The notes: a model not told the origin generated them from the sequence alone. Shown: positions 19,658-28,539, numbered from the stretch's first letter. The stretch is 64,000 bases of DNA from G963676655 sp963678305 (GCA_963678305.2 CAXXVV010000013.1:1-64000), one strand, 5' to 3'. Program-made: numbers and translations.

Positions 19658-20932
19658 ATGTCAAATGAACAACTGGCCGTTAACGGCGGCAATCCTGTGA
19701 GAACAACTCCTTATCCTCAGCCATACCTGGGAACCAGCGTATACGGCAGGGAAGAGCTTGAGCTGCTGCGTGAAGTAGTGGAAAACAAGCTTCCTTTCAG
19801 GGCCTATGGAGATGGAGAACCTCATATGGTTGACGACTTTGAGCAGGAAGCGGGAAGCTATTTCAATATGCCGTATGCGTTGGCGACGGCAACCGGCAGC
19901 GGTTCATATTACTGTGCTATCGCAGGTTTGGGAATCGGTCCCGGAGATGAGGTAATCATTCCGAGTTTTTGTTGGTACACTGACTTCCTGGCTCCCGCAC
20001 TGCTTGGAGCGGTCCCGGTTTTTGCGGATATTGACCAGTCCTTAAATTTGGACCCGGACGATTTTGAGAAAAAAATAACTTCACGTACGAAAGCGGTGAT
20101 AGTGGTTCATTTCCAGGGAGCCGCCGCCGACATGGATAAAATTATGTCAATTGCCGCCAGACGCGGCGTCAAGGTAATAGAAGATTGTGCTCAGGCATTG
20201 GGGGCAAAGTATAAGGGCCGTAAAGTCGGTTCATTTGGAGACGTCAGTTGTTTTAGTATGCAGCAGAATAAAATAATTTCAACCGGGGATGGCGGGTTGA
20301 TGTTGACAAAAGACCCTGTCGTTTACGAACGTGCTGTCAGATTTCATGACCTGGGCCTGGTGCGCCCGAAATTCCTTGAAAGATTGGGCGGGAAAGAGCT
20401 TGACAACGACCTGATCGGCTGTCAATTTAGAATGAATGAATTTACCGGAGCAGTTGCATTGGCGCAGATTCGTAAACTGGACAGTGATATTCTGGATATT
20501 ACCCGTAAATATTTCAGACGCCTTAAGGACAACCTGTCGAAAAGCTGCCGGAATATGAGATTTCGTGAGTCAGGTGATCCTGAAGGAGACGCGGGAATTG
20601 CGTTTTATATGAATCTGGAAACAAAAGAAAGGGCTGAACAATTTGAAGCCGCTTTGAAAGCTGAAGGAATCCCGGTAGGGCCCACGTCCGGATGTCGCAA
20701 TATCCTCGAAAGTGATGTCGTAAAGAATAAACAGATGGTTCATCCAATGCTGCCGCCGTTCGGTCCCGGATTTGCGGGAGAGAAGCTGGAGTACAGAAGC
20801 GAACAATGTCCGAATACCAACTCTTGTGTGGAAACAATGATTTGCGTGCCTCTGGTTCCGTCATTTTCAGAACAGGATATAGCGGATATTGAACAGGCTA
20901 TAGTTAAAGTATGGAATGGATTGAACCTGTGA
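19658..20932 (+). CDS. DegT/DnrJ/EryC1/StrS family aminotransferase
   Basis: A 424-residue PLP enzyme. I chose ATG 19658 because the ribosome binding site AGAGG (19645-19649) is 8 bases away; the ATG at 19652 is too close. Motifs include the PLP region ALATATGSGSYYCAIAGLGIGPGDEVIIPSF, VIEDCAQALGAKYKGRKVGSFGD and the lysine in QQNKIISTGDGG that would form the Schiff base. Family members transfer an amino group to keto-sugars or act as dehydratases. Under a sugar-responsive repressor, a role in sugar metabolism rather than cell-surface synthesis is likely, but the substrate is unknown. Confidence 0.82.
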   Translation: MSNEQLAVNGGNPVRTTPYPQPYLGTSVYGREELELLREVVENKLPFRAYGDGEPHMVDDFEQEAGSYFNMPYALATATGSGSYYCAIAGLGIGPGDEVIIPSFCWYTDFLAPALLGAVPVFADIDQSLNLDPDDFEKKITSRTKAVIVVHFQGAAADMDKIMSIAARRGVKVIEDCAQALGAKYKGRKVGSFGDVSCFSMQQNKIISTGDGGLMLTKDPVVYERAVRFHDLGLVRPKFLERLGGKELDNDLIGCQFRMNEFTGAVALAQIRKLDSDILDITRKYFRRLKDNLSKSCRNMRFRESGDPEGDAGIAFYMNLETKERAEQFEAALKAEGIPVGPTSGCRNILESDVVKNKQMVHPMLPPFGPGFAGEKLEYRSEQCPNTNSCVETMICVPLVPSFSEQDIADIEQAIVKVWNGLNL

Positions 20933-20962
20933 TCTGCGCTAAGACAGTGAGTTGTTTTACTA

Positions 20963-20990
20963 ACCGGAATAACGGCTCTTCCGGTGTTTT
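20963..20990 (+). terminator. Terminator-like hairpin after the DegT gene
   Basis: ACCGGAA (20963-20969) pairs perfectly with TTCCGGT (20979-20985), followed by GTTTTC. The T-run is short, so termination may be partial. Confidence 0.45.
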
Positions 20991-21019
20991 CTCTGATGTG
21001 GGTTAATAATAAACATTAG

Positions 21020-21103
21020 TTGCAGACTTAAAGCCTGAAACTGCCGGGACCGCTGCACTGCCGCGGGAAAAGCAAAATAAAGCCGCAGGCACTAAGTCTG
21101 CAA
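21020..21103 (+). promoter_or_regulatory. Structured leader upstream of the S9 peptidase gene
   Basis: TTGCAGACTTA (21020-21030) pairs perfectly over 11 bases with TAAGTCTGCAA (21093-21103). Inside it, GCCTG near 21033 pairs with CAGGC near 21086, and GC-rich sequences in the middle can pair further. The closed structure ends about 20 bases before the start codon. It could be a cis-regulatory RNA or an 84-bp element with terminal inverted repeats; it matches no riboswitch that I can identify with confidence. Confidence 0.4.
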
Positions 21104-21123
21104 TAAAAAAGAGAATTATTGAT

Positions 21124-22989
21124 ATGTGCCCTGTCCATGAAAACAGTGAAAGTGCCGGAGTAACAGATATGCACTTGTTCCATGCGATGCAGCCAAAAAA
21201 CTTGGAACGTGTTGTCATGCTTCCTGACGGCGGAAGTGCAATATGCCAGGTGTCTCGAAAGAGCCTGGAGCCGGAAAATAATATTGACCAGCTATATTTA
21301 GTCAGTCTCGAAGGAAAATACCCGCCTGAAGCACTTAAGGATACCGATAATGTTTCGTCTTTTTGCGCATTAAACAATGAATATCCTTTAGTAATTATTA
21401 GAAATAAAGGCGCTTACTTTTACAATCCCGGTATGGAACGTAAAATTAAATTAATTCCAGAGTCGGAATCTCCATTGGAAATGACCGCCGCTCCGGATGG
21501 AACAAAAATTTTTTTTACCGCTGCGTCACCCGGTTTAGAGGATCAACGGCTCAGGACAAAAGGGATTGTGCTTGAAGATACACAAATCCCGGTTCAGGTA
21601 TTTGCGGTTGATGTTCGTTCCGGCAAAATCAGGCAAATTACGTTTTCGCCCGGAGTTAAAAAAAATATATCCGTGTCACCGGATGGTAATAAAATTGCCT
21701 TTACTGAGTTGGAGACGGAATCCTGGAAGCAGCCGGCTCGTGCCGCATTGAAAACAATCAATGTTGACGGAACAGATGAAAAAACAATACTCGGAGGCGC
21801 CGTTCGCTGTGCCAGGCCGCATTGGTCTCCAGATGGGAAAAGAATTGCTTTTGTGCGCCGCTCTCCTTCAACTTTCGCCGATGATTATCTGGCGGTTATT
21901 TCACCGGCGGACGGCCGGGAACACATCCTTACATCCAAATTCGACCGCCGGGTTCTTGATTTACGCTGGCGGGATAATCATAATATTTTATTTTTACTGC
22001 ATCAAGGTTTCTTCATTGATTTATTGGAAATTTCGCCTGAAACAAAAACATTGCGCAGAATAATAACAGATTCTGGAATAAAATCTTTCGACACCAACCT
22101 AAATAGTTCTCATATAGCGTTTATATCATCTAACTTTGATTCGCCGTCGGAACTCTTCAGCATAGAATTAGATGGTTCAAATTATCGGCAATTGAGTTCG
22201 TTTAATCAGCATATTAATAATTTTGACATGTTTCCATCTGAAATAGTTCAATGGAAAAATTCTGAAGGCCGAACAATCGAAGGGGTTTTGACTAAAGCAA
22301 AAACGGATAAGAGCTTACCGCCGCTGCTGGTGGAGCATCACGGCGGCACTCCCAATGCTTATACTTGTGCTTATATGCATTTCCCGCAATTCCACGCAAT
22401 GCATGGAATCTCATCATTGAGAGTGAATTATCGCGGAAGCAGCGGTTACGGGCAGGAGTTTATGGAATCTTTGTTTGGTCGCTGGACAACCGGACCTGCC
22501 GATGACGGGACGACCGGAGCCGAAATGCTGATTGCCCGGAATCTCGTTGATCCGGCAAGGATTGGAATCGCCGGCGACAGCGGCGGCGCTATGATCAGTG
22601 GAACTGCAATCGGTATTTCAAACATCTATAAAGCTGCGGTTCTCGGTTGCGGCCTCTATGATTTAAGCTCTTTTTACAGGGGAGCTTTCTGGCAGAATGT
22701 GTGTGACCAGATACTTGGAGGCTCTCCATCTGAATTTCCGGATTTTTATCGGAAAGAATCAGCTTTCAGTTATGCTTCACAAGTAAATACCCCGACATTA
22801 CTATGGTGTGGTGAACAAGACAAAGCCTGCCCCATCAGTCAAACAGAAATGTTTTATGGGCTGTTGAAACGCAATAACATTCCAATTGAATTTATTCGTT
22901 ACCAGAATGAAGGTCATGGCATTTCTGATTACAGCCGGATGTCTGATATGGTGGAACGCCGCATTAGTTGGTTAAAGAAATACCTGTAA
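21124..22989 (+). CDS. S9 family prolyl-oligopeptidase-like serine peptidase
   Basis: A 621-residue protein. The N-terminal ~380 residues form a TolB/DPP-like beta-propeller (PDGTKIFFTAAS, SPDGNKIAFTELE, RPHWSPDGKRIAFVRR). The C-terminal alpha/beta-hydrolase domain has the catalytic serine in GIAGDSGGAM (about residue 485), Asp in CGEQDKACP (about 566) and His in NEGHGIS (about 599), with NYRGSSGYGQEF as the oxyanion region. No signal peptide is visible, so it is probably cytoplasmic. S9C-type relatives cleave short peptides, though in sugar loci some act on other esters or amides. It follows the DegT gene after a terminator-like hairpin and a structured leader. Confidence 0.82.
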   Translation: MCPVHENSESAGVTDMHLFHAMQPKNLERVVMLPDGGSAICQVSRKSLEPENNIDQLYLVSLEGKYPPEALKDTDNVSSFCALNNEYPLVIIRNKGAYFYNPGMERKIKLIPESESPLEMTAAPDGTKIFFTAASPGLEDQRLRTKGIVLEDTQIPVQVFAVDVRSGKIRQITFSPGVKKNISVSPDGNKIAFTELETESWKQPARAALKTINVDGTDEKTILGGAVRCARPHWSPDGKRIAFVRRSPSTFADDYLAVISPADGREHILTSKFDRRVLDLRWRDNHNILFLLHQGFFIDLLEISPETKTLRRIITDSGIKSFDTNLNSSHIAFISSNFDSPSELFSIELDGSNYRQLSSFNQHINNFDMFPSEIVQWKNSEGRTIEGVLTKAKTDKSLPPLLVEHHGGTPNAYTCAYMHFPQFHAMHGISSLRVNYRGSSGYGQEFMESLFGRWTTGPADDGTTGAEMLIARNLVDPARIGIAGDSGGAMISGTAIGISNIYKAAVLGCGLYDLSSFYRGAFWQNVCDQILGGSPSEFPDFYRKESAFSYASQVNTPTLLWCGEQDKACPISQTEMFYGLLKRNNIPIEFIRYQNEGHGISDYSRMSDMVERRISWLKKYL

Positions 22990-23267
22990 TAATAAAGGGA
23001 ACCAATGTCTGGAGATTCCCGAAATACTCAATTATGCCGGCTCATGGTCTGTGTATTGGCGGTTTCGTCATTTTTGAAAAGGATGCCCTGATATTCCAAC
23101 TGCGACATTTTGAACCTATAAGCGGATATATTATTACTTGCCGCCGAAAATACGGCAAGGATTTTGGCCGGCAATCGCCAATTCGCCGGGACCGGGGGGA
23201 TTACACCGGTTCGCTGAAGTTCTATCGGCATATAAATAGAATTTGAATATATAGAATGCCTGCATTA
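22990..23267. other. Convergent intergenic region with several short hairpins
   Basis: Between the convergent S9 and UroD-like genes there are three perfect short stems: TTGCCG/CGGCAA, TTGGC/GCCAA and ACCGG/CCGGT, between about 23140 and 23212. None has a T-run. A small open frame here overlaps the S9 gene and resembles nothing I know, so I do not call it. Confidence 0.3.
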
Positions 23268-24473
23268 TCAATGGTTTGCCAATGAAGTGATATATTTTGC
23301 AATAGCATCAATATTCTCTTCCGGGGTTCCCGGAGCCAGATTATCAGCTACAGAAAAAATATAACCTCCGCCCGGCATGCCAGCTTGTAAACAGTTTTTT
23401 GCCGCCTTCAAGGCTTCAGCCGGGGGACCATTCCTTAAAGCGCCGGTCGGACTCAAATTCCCTTTCAGGCATATCTGACTGCCGAGGGTTGTTTTTGCTT
23501 CCTGAATGGTTGTATCGCCCAGCGGGGGAGGTGTAATGGTTTCCAGTATATCCGCTTCCGAACTTAATATGGGTTTCAGTAAGTTTTTCACATTGCCGCA
23601 CATATGCAGATGGGTCATACCGCCTGCTTTACGGACTGCCTTGCAAATCCGTCGCTGGTAAGGCGCGCAGAACTCGAGAAACATCTCTGGAGATAAAAGA
23701 CATGCTGTCGCCGCTCCCAGACGAATCAAATCCATTCCATTATTTACCATGGCTACGCTCGTCTCAAGGCAGATGTCAGCAAACTTGTCACATATTTTTT
23801 TTAATAATTCAGGTTTGTCAAAAATTAAATACATGAAAGATTCAAGTCCAAGATACCAGCCGACAGCGGAAACCGGATCGGTCGTTGTACCTGATAACGC
23901 GATATCTTCACCGACCGACTTTCTGATTCGGTGGAGCCAGGAATAATCAGCCTTTGACAAATCCCCTTTCAGGCATTCAAGGTGCGTGAGGATGTCCTCT
24001 GCCTGTGAAAATGCCGGTTTGGTTACATCGGACGTGCCGGTATCCAGATCAAGCGCCTCTTCCGAGTTTAAGCCGTTTTCCCATGAAATCTTCTTGATAA
24101 CCATGCCTTTAGCGTCACTGCTTAATAAACCGCTGCCTTTTACTTTCGGCGGCATGGCATTCCATGCCATCGCCGAAACGGAACTGTAAAGTTTTGTTGG
24201 CGCTTCCAGTTCCACTCCCTGATGAAACAAAGCGACTTTGTGCGGGATTTGGGTCGGTATTAATACCGGAACATCAAAAATAAGATCTGTATTGAAACGT
24301 CTTTGAAATTCAATTCTGGCATCAACCTGTTCTTCCCAGGTCATAGATAACCTGCGTGAAGGTGCGTACCTGCCGTCAGTAAACAAATAACCGGCTTCTT
24401 CAAAGAAGTCGAAAGGCGGTCTGTCATATTCAGTCAAACGTGCTGCTGCTTTTATTCTGTCTAGCGCTTTCAT
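23268..24473 (-). CDS. Uroporphyrinogen decarboxylase (UroD) superfamily protein
   Basis: A 401-residue protein. I chose ATG 24473 because AAGGATG lies 6 bases upstream; the ATG at 24479 directly abuts that AAGG. The sequence has the UroD/MtaA/CmuA TIM-barrel pattern: RIKAAARLTEYDRPP near the start, DVPVLIPTQIPHKVALF, GMDLIRLGAATACLLSPEMFLEFCAPYQRRICKAV, and THLHMCGNVKNLLKPIL (the zinc/corrinoid-methyltransferase-like HxCGN). Homologues in Lentisphaerota and Clostridia occur in sugar loci, where they are not haem enzymes; a methyltransferase or C-C lyase role is possible. It is transcribed divergently from the DeoR repressor and shares its operator region. Confidence 0.75.
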   Translation of the reverse strand: MKALDRIKAAARLTEYDRPPFDFFEEAGYLFTDGRYAPSRRLSMTWEEQVDARIEFQRRFNTDLIFDVPVLIPTQIPHKVALFHQGVELEAPTKLYSSVSAMAWNAMPPKVKGSGLLSSDAKGMVIKKISWENGLNSEEALDLDTGTSDVTKPAFSQAEDILTHLECLKGDLSKADYSWLHRIRKSVGEDIALSGTTTDPVSAVGWYLGLESFMYLIFDKPELLKKICDKFADICLETSVAMVNNGMDLIRLGAATACLLSPEMFLEFCAPYQRRICKAVRKAGGMTHLHMCGNVKNLLKPILSSEADILETITPPPLGDTTIQEAKTTLGSQICLKGNLSPTGALRNGPPAEALKAAKNCLQAGMPGGGYIFSVADNLAPGTPEENIDAIAKYITSLANH

Positions 24474-24501
24474 TATCATCCTTTTTGATTGAAGTTTGAT
24501 T

Positions 24502-24591
24502 GTAATTATACATTAAAAAGTATTTTTTTCAATAAAAAATCGTTTTTTTATTGAAAATATGATTGAAATAATCATTGTAGTGAATTATTAT
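24502..24591. promoter_or_regulatory. Divergent promoter with twin palindromic operator (DeoR site 1)
   Basis: Palindrome 1 (24528-24555) has half-sites TTCAATAAAAAA and TTTTTTATTGAA around a CG-containing centre. Palindrome 2 (24559-24575) is ATGATTGAAATAATCAT. Minus-strand promoter for the UroD-like gene: TTGAAA (24527-24532), 16-base spacer, TATAAT (24505-24510). The -35 box overlaps an arm of palindrome 1. Plus-strand promoter for deoR: TTGAAA (24563-24568), 17-base spacer, TATTAT (24586-24591), overlapping palindrome 2. The same module recurs at 28332-28419. Confidence 0.65.
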
Positions 24592-24623
24592 TAATTTTAA
24601 CATATCAAATAAGGATTTATATA

Positions 24624-25385
24624 ATGAACCAGCGACAAATAGATTTGATAAAGCTCCTCGAACAGGAAGGCGAATTACATATTGAAGCGATGACAAAAGG
24701 TCTCGATGCGTCGGAAGCAACTATCCGGCGAGACCTGATAGCACTTGAAGAAAGCGGCCACATAGTCCGCACTTTCGGCGGAGCCAGAGTGATTTCCGCC
24801 CCTTCGCTTGTCGCAAGCACCTTTGAACAAAAACGTGAAATAATGCGCAAGGAGAAAGAACAGATTGCCCGCCGGGCCGCGGATTTGGTTAAACCGGGAA
24901 TGGTTGTGGCGATTGACAGCGGAACTACCGCGTGGCGTCTGGCGGCGGCTTTACAAGATAAGGCGCCGCTTAATATTATTACCAGCGCCCTGGCGGTATT
25001 TGAAGAACTCGGGGCGGTTGAAAATATCTCTATATTCTGCACTGGCGGCAAGTTCAGACTTCAGAACCTCGATTTTGTCGGTGCGCCGACAATTGAATCC
25101 TTCGGTAGACTTCATGCCGACATCGCATTCCTTGGTGCGGACAGCATGTTGCCGGGCCGCGGTGCTTATTCACTTGATGAACAGAGCGCCGATGTCGCTC
25201 GCGCGATTGCTTCAGTCGCCGATGTCAAAGTGCTTTTGGCCGATCACGCAAAAATAGGTTCTCACGGCTGCTTCCAAGTCCTCGGAGCAGACGAAATTGA
25301 TTATTTTATTACAGATGGCGGAATCGATGCCGCGGTGAAAGAAGAATTGGAACAAAGTCATTACAAGTTGATCATTGCGGACTGA
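24624..25385 (+). CDS. DeoR/GlpR family transcriptional repressor
   Basis: A 253-residue regulator of normal length. The N-terminal winged helix-turn-helix (ELHIEAMTKGLDASEATIRRDLIALEESGHIVRTFGGARV) is the DeoR signature. The C-terminal DeoRC sensor domain (VAIDSGTTAWRLAAAL, IFCTGGKFRLQNLDFVGAPT, DIAFLGADSM, VLLADHAKIG) binds a phosphorylated sugar in studied members. AAGGA lies 10 bases before ATG. The gene shares a divergent operator with the UroD-like gene. The duplicate operator near 28360 suggests it also controls the kinase/amidohydrolase operon and the aminotransferase/SDR operon; the effector would then be a product of the kinase. Confidence 0.88.
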   Translation: MNQRQIDLIKLLEQEGELHIEAMTKGLDASEATIRRDLIALEESGHIVRTFGGARVISAPSLVASTFEQKREIMRKEKEQIARRAADLVKPGMVVAIDSGTTAWRLAAALQDKAPLNIITSALAVFEELGAVENISIFCTGGKFRLQNLDFVGAPTIESFGRLHADIAFLGADSMLPGRGAYSLDEQSADVARAIASVADVKVLLADHAKIGSHGCFQVLGADEIDYFITDGGIDAAVKEELEQSHYKLIIAD

Positions 25386-25571
25386 CGTTATGACATAATA
25401 CAAAAAAAACAATAGTATCTCATCAACCGTTGATTTGAACGATCTTTACTTTGTCTTGCCATATTGAACCTCTTGACCGGATTGTCAGGCATTTTATTTA
25501 CATGTTCTGACACGCTCATTTAAAGTCCGGCAAGACCGTTCCGGTATTTTGGAATGCTCAGTTTTTTCCCG

Positions 25572-26933
25572 TTACGATTTACTCAAATATATTTTTTCAG
25601 CGTTTGTTCTCAATATTTTCAGGATATCTTCATCCGGCAGGCTCGCTCCCAGGAACATTCCCAGGTTGCAGCGCGGGTCAAACCAATTGACGTCACTGCC
25701 GAATAAAATTTTGTCCGGACCGATCTTATCGGCAAACGCTTCGATAACTCCGTTATGGTAATAATCCCCGGCAAAATCCACATAAGCATTCGGAAAGTCT
25801 TTGCAAATCTGCACCGTCGCGTCAAACGCTCCCGGCCGTCCACCCGCATGTGCCAGAATAAAGGGGGTTTTGCGGTATAATTTTAGATACCTGCGGAAAC
25901 GGTCGGGGTGGGACATATACTGAACAGGATTATAATCCGAGATATCCCAACTGTGGGTCATCAACGGTTTCTTGAGCTCTTCCGCCAGTTGGAAAATTAT
26001 TTCGTATTTATCATCGTCGGCTTTGATTTTGTGAATTGAGGGATGTATTTTTATGCCTATGCAACCGGGTTTTTCCAGGGTGCGTTTAAGTCGCAATAAA
26101 TATTCATCACTGATCAAATTAGGATTAAACAACGCAAAATAAAAGAAGCGTTCAGGCGCCAGCCTTCGCAATCCTTGCGTCAGCAACTCCGCACTCCTGT
26201 CAAAAAACAGTGCTTCGGAGGGGACCAGGAAAATTTTTTCACATGCGTATTTTTTCATAAATTCGAGCCAGTCGGTAAGCTCAAAATCCATATCCGGAGT
26301 CGGGAAGCCGTTCACTTGCTCCCGCCCCGATTGCTGGTTATGGGCGTGAGCGTCAATAAGAAACGGCGCCGGAATATCCAACGCAACTTCTGGTACTTCT
26401 ATTTCTTCATGTCCCATTAGGCGGCGGAGGTTATTGCCGGCAATATCGCATTTGACTTTCCAGGGGAAGTCCCCCATGATTATCGGTCCCATTGCTGCGT
26501 CATTCGAGTATTTCGGGGAATGAGAACCGTACAATAGACGGTTTCCCAGCTTGAGTTCCACCAACTGCTCATGGCCGAGCCAGTTACAGAAGTTATAGGA
26601 GCACAGATAAATATTGGGAAAATTCTGCAATGCGTGCAGGATTTTATCATAATGATAGATTAATTTACGGTCGCCAGACTCAATAATGATATTCTGTTCG
26701 GGATTTTCGAAGGCAAGTCTTTCTATCTCTGTAAAATCCATTTCCGTGTGCAGAATAATTTTCATTTCTTTATAACTGCCGAAATGTGCAATTTCAACGT
26801 TTCCAGGTAGATCCGCTGCATATGCCGGAAAATCCGCCTTGTCTTTTTTATGGATCGCGGCATCAAACCACGGCAATGCCTGTTTGATATTATGATAATT
26901 TCTTCTTAATTGTTGAAGTGCCTGCAAAGGCAT
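25572..26933 (-). CDS. Tandem amidohydrolase with degenerate N-terminal half
   Basis: A 453-residue protein. The C-terminal half (from about residue 185) is a full amidohydrolase 2 barrel with visible metal-site residues: DAHAH (about 191-195), IKIHPSIH (about 297), MTHSWD (about 327), LAHAGG (about 362) and the acid in LFGSDVNW (about 414). The N-terminal ~165 residues resemble only the second half of another such barrel (NIYLCSYNFCNWLGHEQLVELKLGNRLLYGSHSPKY) and lack the HxH. So this looks like a duplication with loss of the first site. The start codon overlaps the kinase stop (TGATG), and GGAG 8 bases upstream acts as ribosome binding site, so the two are translationally coupled. It may be a lactonase or hydrolase in the sugar pathway. 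Confidence 0.72.
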   Translation of the reverse strand: MPLQALQQLRRNYHNIKQALPWFDAAIHKKDKADFPAYAADLPGNVEIAHFGSYKEMKIILHTEMDFTEIERLAFENPEQNIIIESGDRKLIYHYDKILHALQNFPNIYLCSYNFCNWLGHEQLVELKLGNRLLYGSHSPKYSNDAAMGPIIMGDFPWKVKCDIAGNNLRRLMGHEEIEVPEVALDIPAPFLIDAHAHNQQSGREQVNGFPTPDMDFELTDWLEFMKKYACEKIFLVPSEALFFDRSAELLTQGLRRLAPERFFYFALFNPNLISDEYLLRLKRTLEKPGCIGIKIHPSIHKIKADDDKYEIIFQLAEELKKPLMTHSWDISDYNPVQYMSHPDRFRRYLKLYRKTPFILAHAGGRPGAFDATVQICKDFPNAYVDFAGDYYHNGVIEAFADKIGPDKILFGSDVNWFDPRCNLGMFLGASLPDEDILKILRTNAEKIYLSKS

Positions 26934-28300
26934 CAGGAGGTCTCCATAATGTTTATTGTGTTAACATCTATTATATCACCGGAAGTCAGCGACTGCAATA
27001 GCAAGTTTCCTGCCGCTGAAGCTTCGGGGCTGCCCTTTTTTACAGGTAATCTGCACATCTGCGCCAATGTCTCGCAAAGAAAGTTATCCCTGACGCCGCC
27101 GCCGACAACGTTTAGCGATTTAAATTTGCAGCCGGTATTTAGGGACAAGCTTTCAATACATTCAGTAATATGCTTGCTCAGGCTGCGAAGGATAACCCTG
27201 CTGAAATCACCGATTGTTTCAGGTTTGTGGTTGCATAAATCCGCAATGGCTCCGGTCATGTTTTCAGGAGAAAACAGCCTTTTATCTGTCAAGTCGATCA
27301 ATGTTTCCATCTTTGATTTATTTGTCTGCTGTTCGATTTCCCCCCATGATAGGTTTTGCCATTCTTTACGGCATTGCTGTAAAGGCCACAGTCCTGTTCC
27401 GCTTTTGAATACACCCCAATGGCCATAGGGCAGCCCTGTATACCCCAGGCCGTTGTTGTATTTCACTCCATCAATTCCTTTATCAGTGACGCAGCAGACC
27501 ATTGCCCAGGTTCCAAGACTGACCATCAGGCTGCCGGTTTTAAAGGGCATCATCAACGCCGATGCCGCCGCTGTATCGTGCCCCGCTCCGGATATTACCG
27601 GAACCCCCGCCAGTTTTGGATGCGGTGCGTTTTCCGGAGTTATTTTGCCGATGACCATCGGAGTGAATGAGACCTTACCCAAAAAATGAACCGGAATATG
27701 CAGACTTTTCAGCAGTTCTTCATCCCATTTTCTCTGTTGGATATTCCACATCTGAGAAGCTGTTGCCATTGTCCAGCCTGTATTTGCGGCACCGCATAAC
27801 TGATAATGCACCAGATCGGCGATATGCAGCAGTTTGTCGGCTTTCTCCAGTACTTCAGGTTCTCTTTCTCGCATAGCTTTGAGCTGGCAAAGTGTGGTGA
27901 CTGGAGAGATTACCGAGCCGTTTTTGTAAAATAGCTCTTCGATACTGATTATGTCAGAGAAGCTTTCCGGCATGCCTGTTGTACGTTCATCGCGGTAAGA
28001 GACCGGGCCGTAAAATAAGTTCCCTTCGGAATCAAGCAACCCAAAATCCTGGGCCCAGCTGTCACAACTTACCGATGCAATTGTTTGATTCCCGGCAAAC
28101 TCACAAGCCTTGCACAGACCGTAGTTGATTTCTCCGGTAATTTGCTTCCAGTCCCAGCATTTCTGATTGTTACTAATGACAATATCATGCCTGAAGCGAT
28201 GAAGCTCGGTCATATAAAGATTATTTTTAAAAAAACGTCCGGCGATAATTCGACCGCTTCCGGCTCCTAAATCTATTGCTAGCCTGAGATTGTTTGACAT
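26933..28300 (-). CDS. FGGY carbohydrate kinase, rhamnulokinase-like
   Basis: A 455-residue kinase of normal length. The N-terminus LRLAIDLGAGSGRIIAGRF is the phosphate-binding loop; rhamnulokinases have LGASSGR here. Other matches are SVSCDSWAQDFGLLDSEGNLFYGPVSYRDERT, and the second ATPase lobe with GAGHDTAAASALMM and NVVGGGVRDNFLCETLAQMC. It should phosphorylate a keto-sugar such as L-rhamnulose or L-fuculose, feeding an aldolase not encoded here. The ribosome binding site is weak. The promoter (TTGAAA/TATAAT) lies inside the duplicated DeoR-type operator at 28332-28419, about 35 bases upstream. The substrate could be another deoxy-sugar. Confidence 0.8.
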   Translation of the reverse strand: MSNNLRLAIDLGAGSGRIIAGRFFKNNLYMTELHRFRHDIVISNNQKCWDWKQITGEINYGLCKACEFAGNQTIASVSCDSWAQDFGLLDSEGNLFYGPVSYRDERTTGMPESFSDIISIEELFYKNGSVISPVTTLCQLKAMREREPEVLEKADKLLHIADLVHYQLCGAANTGWTMATASQMWNIQQRKWDEELLKSLHIPVHFLGKVSFTPMVIGKITPENAPHPKLAGVPVISGAGHDTAAASALMMPFKTGSLMVSLGTWAMVCCVTDKGIDGVKYNNGLGYTGLPYGHWGVFKSGTGLWPLQQCRKEWQNLSWGEIEQQTNKSKMETLIDLTDKRLFSPENMTGAIADLCNHKPETIGDFSRVILRSLSKHITECIESLSLNTGCKFKSLNVVGGGVRDNFLCETLAQMCRLPVKKGSPEASAAGNLLLQSLTSGDIIDVNTINIMETS

Positions 28301-28331
28301 ATATATTCATTTGTTTGTTGATATTTTGATC

Positions 28332-28419
28332 ATAATTATACATTATATTATTATTTTTTCAATAAAATTTCTCTTTTTTATTGAAAAATGATTGATTCAA
28401 TCATTTTTTGTATTATATT
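28332..28419. promoter_or_regulatory. Divergent promoter with twin palindromic operator (DeoR site 2)
   Basis: Palindrome 1 (28358-28385) has half-sites TTCAATAAAA and TTTTATTGAA. Palindrome 2 (28388-28404) is ATGATTGATTCAATCAT. Minus-strand promoter for the kinase: TTGAAA (28357-28362), 16-base spacer, TATAAT (28335-28340). Plus-strand promoter for the aminotransferase: TTGATT (28392-28397), 16-base spacer, TATATT (28414-28419). Order, orientation and spacing repeat those at 24502-24591, 3.8 kb away. Confidence 0.65.
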
Positions 28420-28470
28420 TGCATGAGTGAGTCAATTATGGTCTTATTGTTAAAGCCGCGGATTAGTAAA

Positions 28471-28539
28471 GCCTGAAAACAGACAGTTTTCGGCTGATGG
28501 TGGCGGTAGTGTTGAGCTGAGGTGAAACTCCAATGAGTT
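28471..28539 (+). promoter_or_regulatory. Long leader of the aminotransferase gene with two hairpins
   Basis: The predicted transcript starts near 28426, giving a leader of about 240 bases before ATG 28670. It contains GCCTGAAAAC (28471-28480) pairing with GTTTTCGGC (28486-28494), with one bulged T, and AACTC/GAGTT (28526-28539). The latter part (28540-28669) shows nothing distinct. No known riboswitch is recognised. Confidence 0.3.

Noticed and set aside
21020..21103. Resemblance to a c-di-GMP-I (GEMM) riboswitch
   Set aside because: AAAGCCGCAGGCACTAAG recalls part of the motif, but the other conserved loop and receptor cannot be found, so I leave it unassigned.
22968..23246. A 92-codon frame overlapping the S9 gene end, and an opposite 67-codon frame
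   Set aside because: The first begins inside the S9 gene and neither resembles a known protein. The region is rich in short hairpins between convergent genes.
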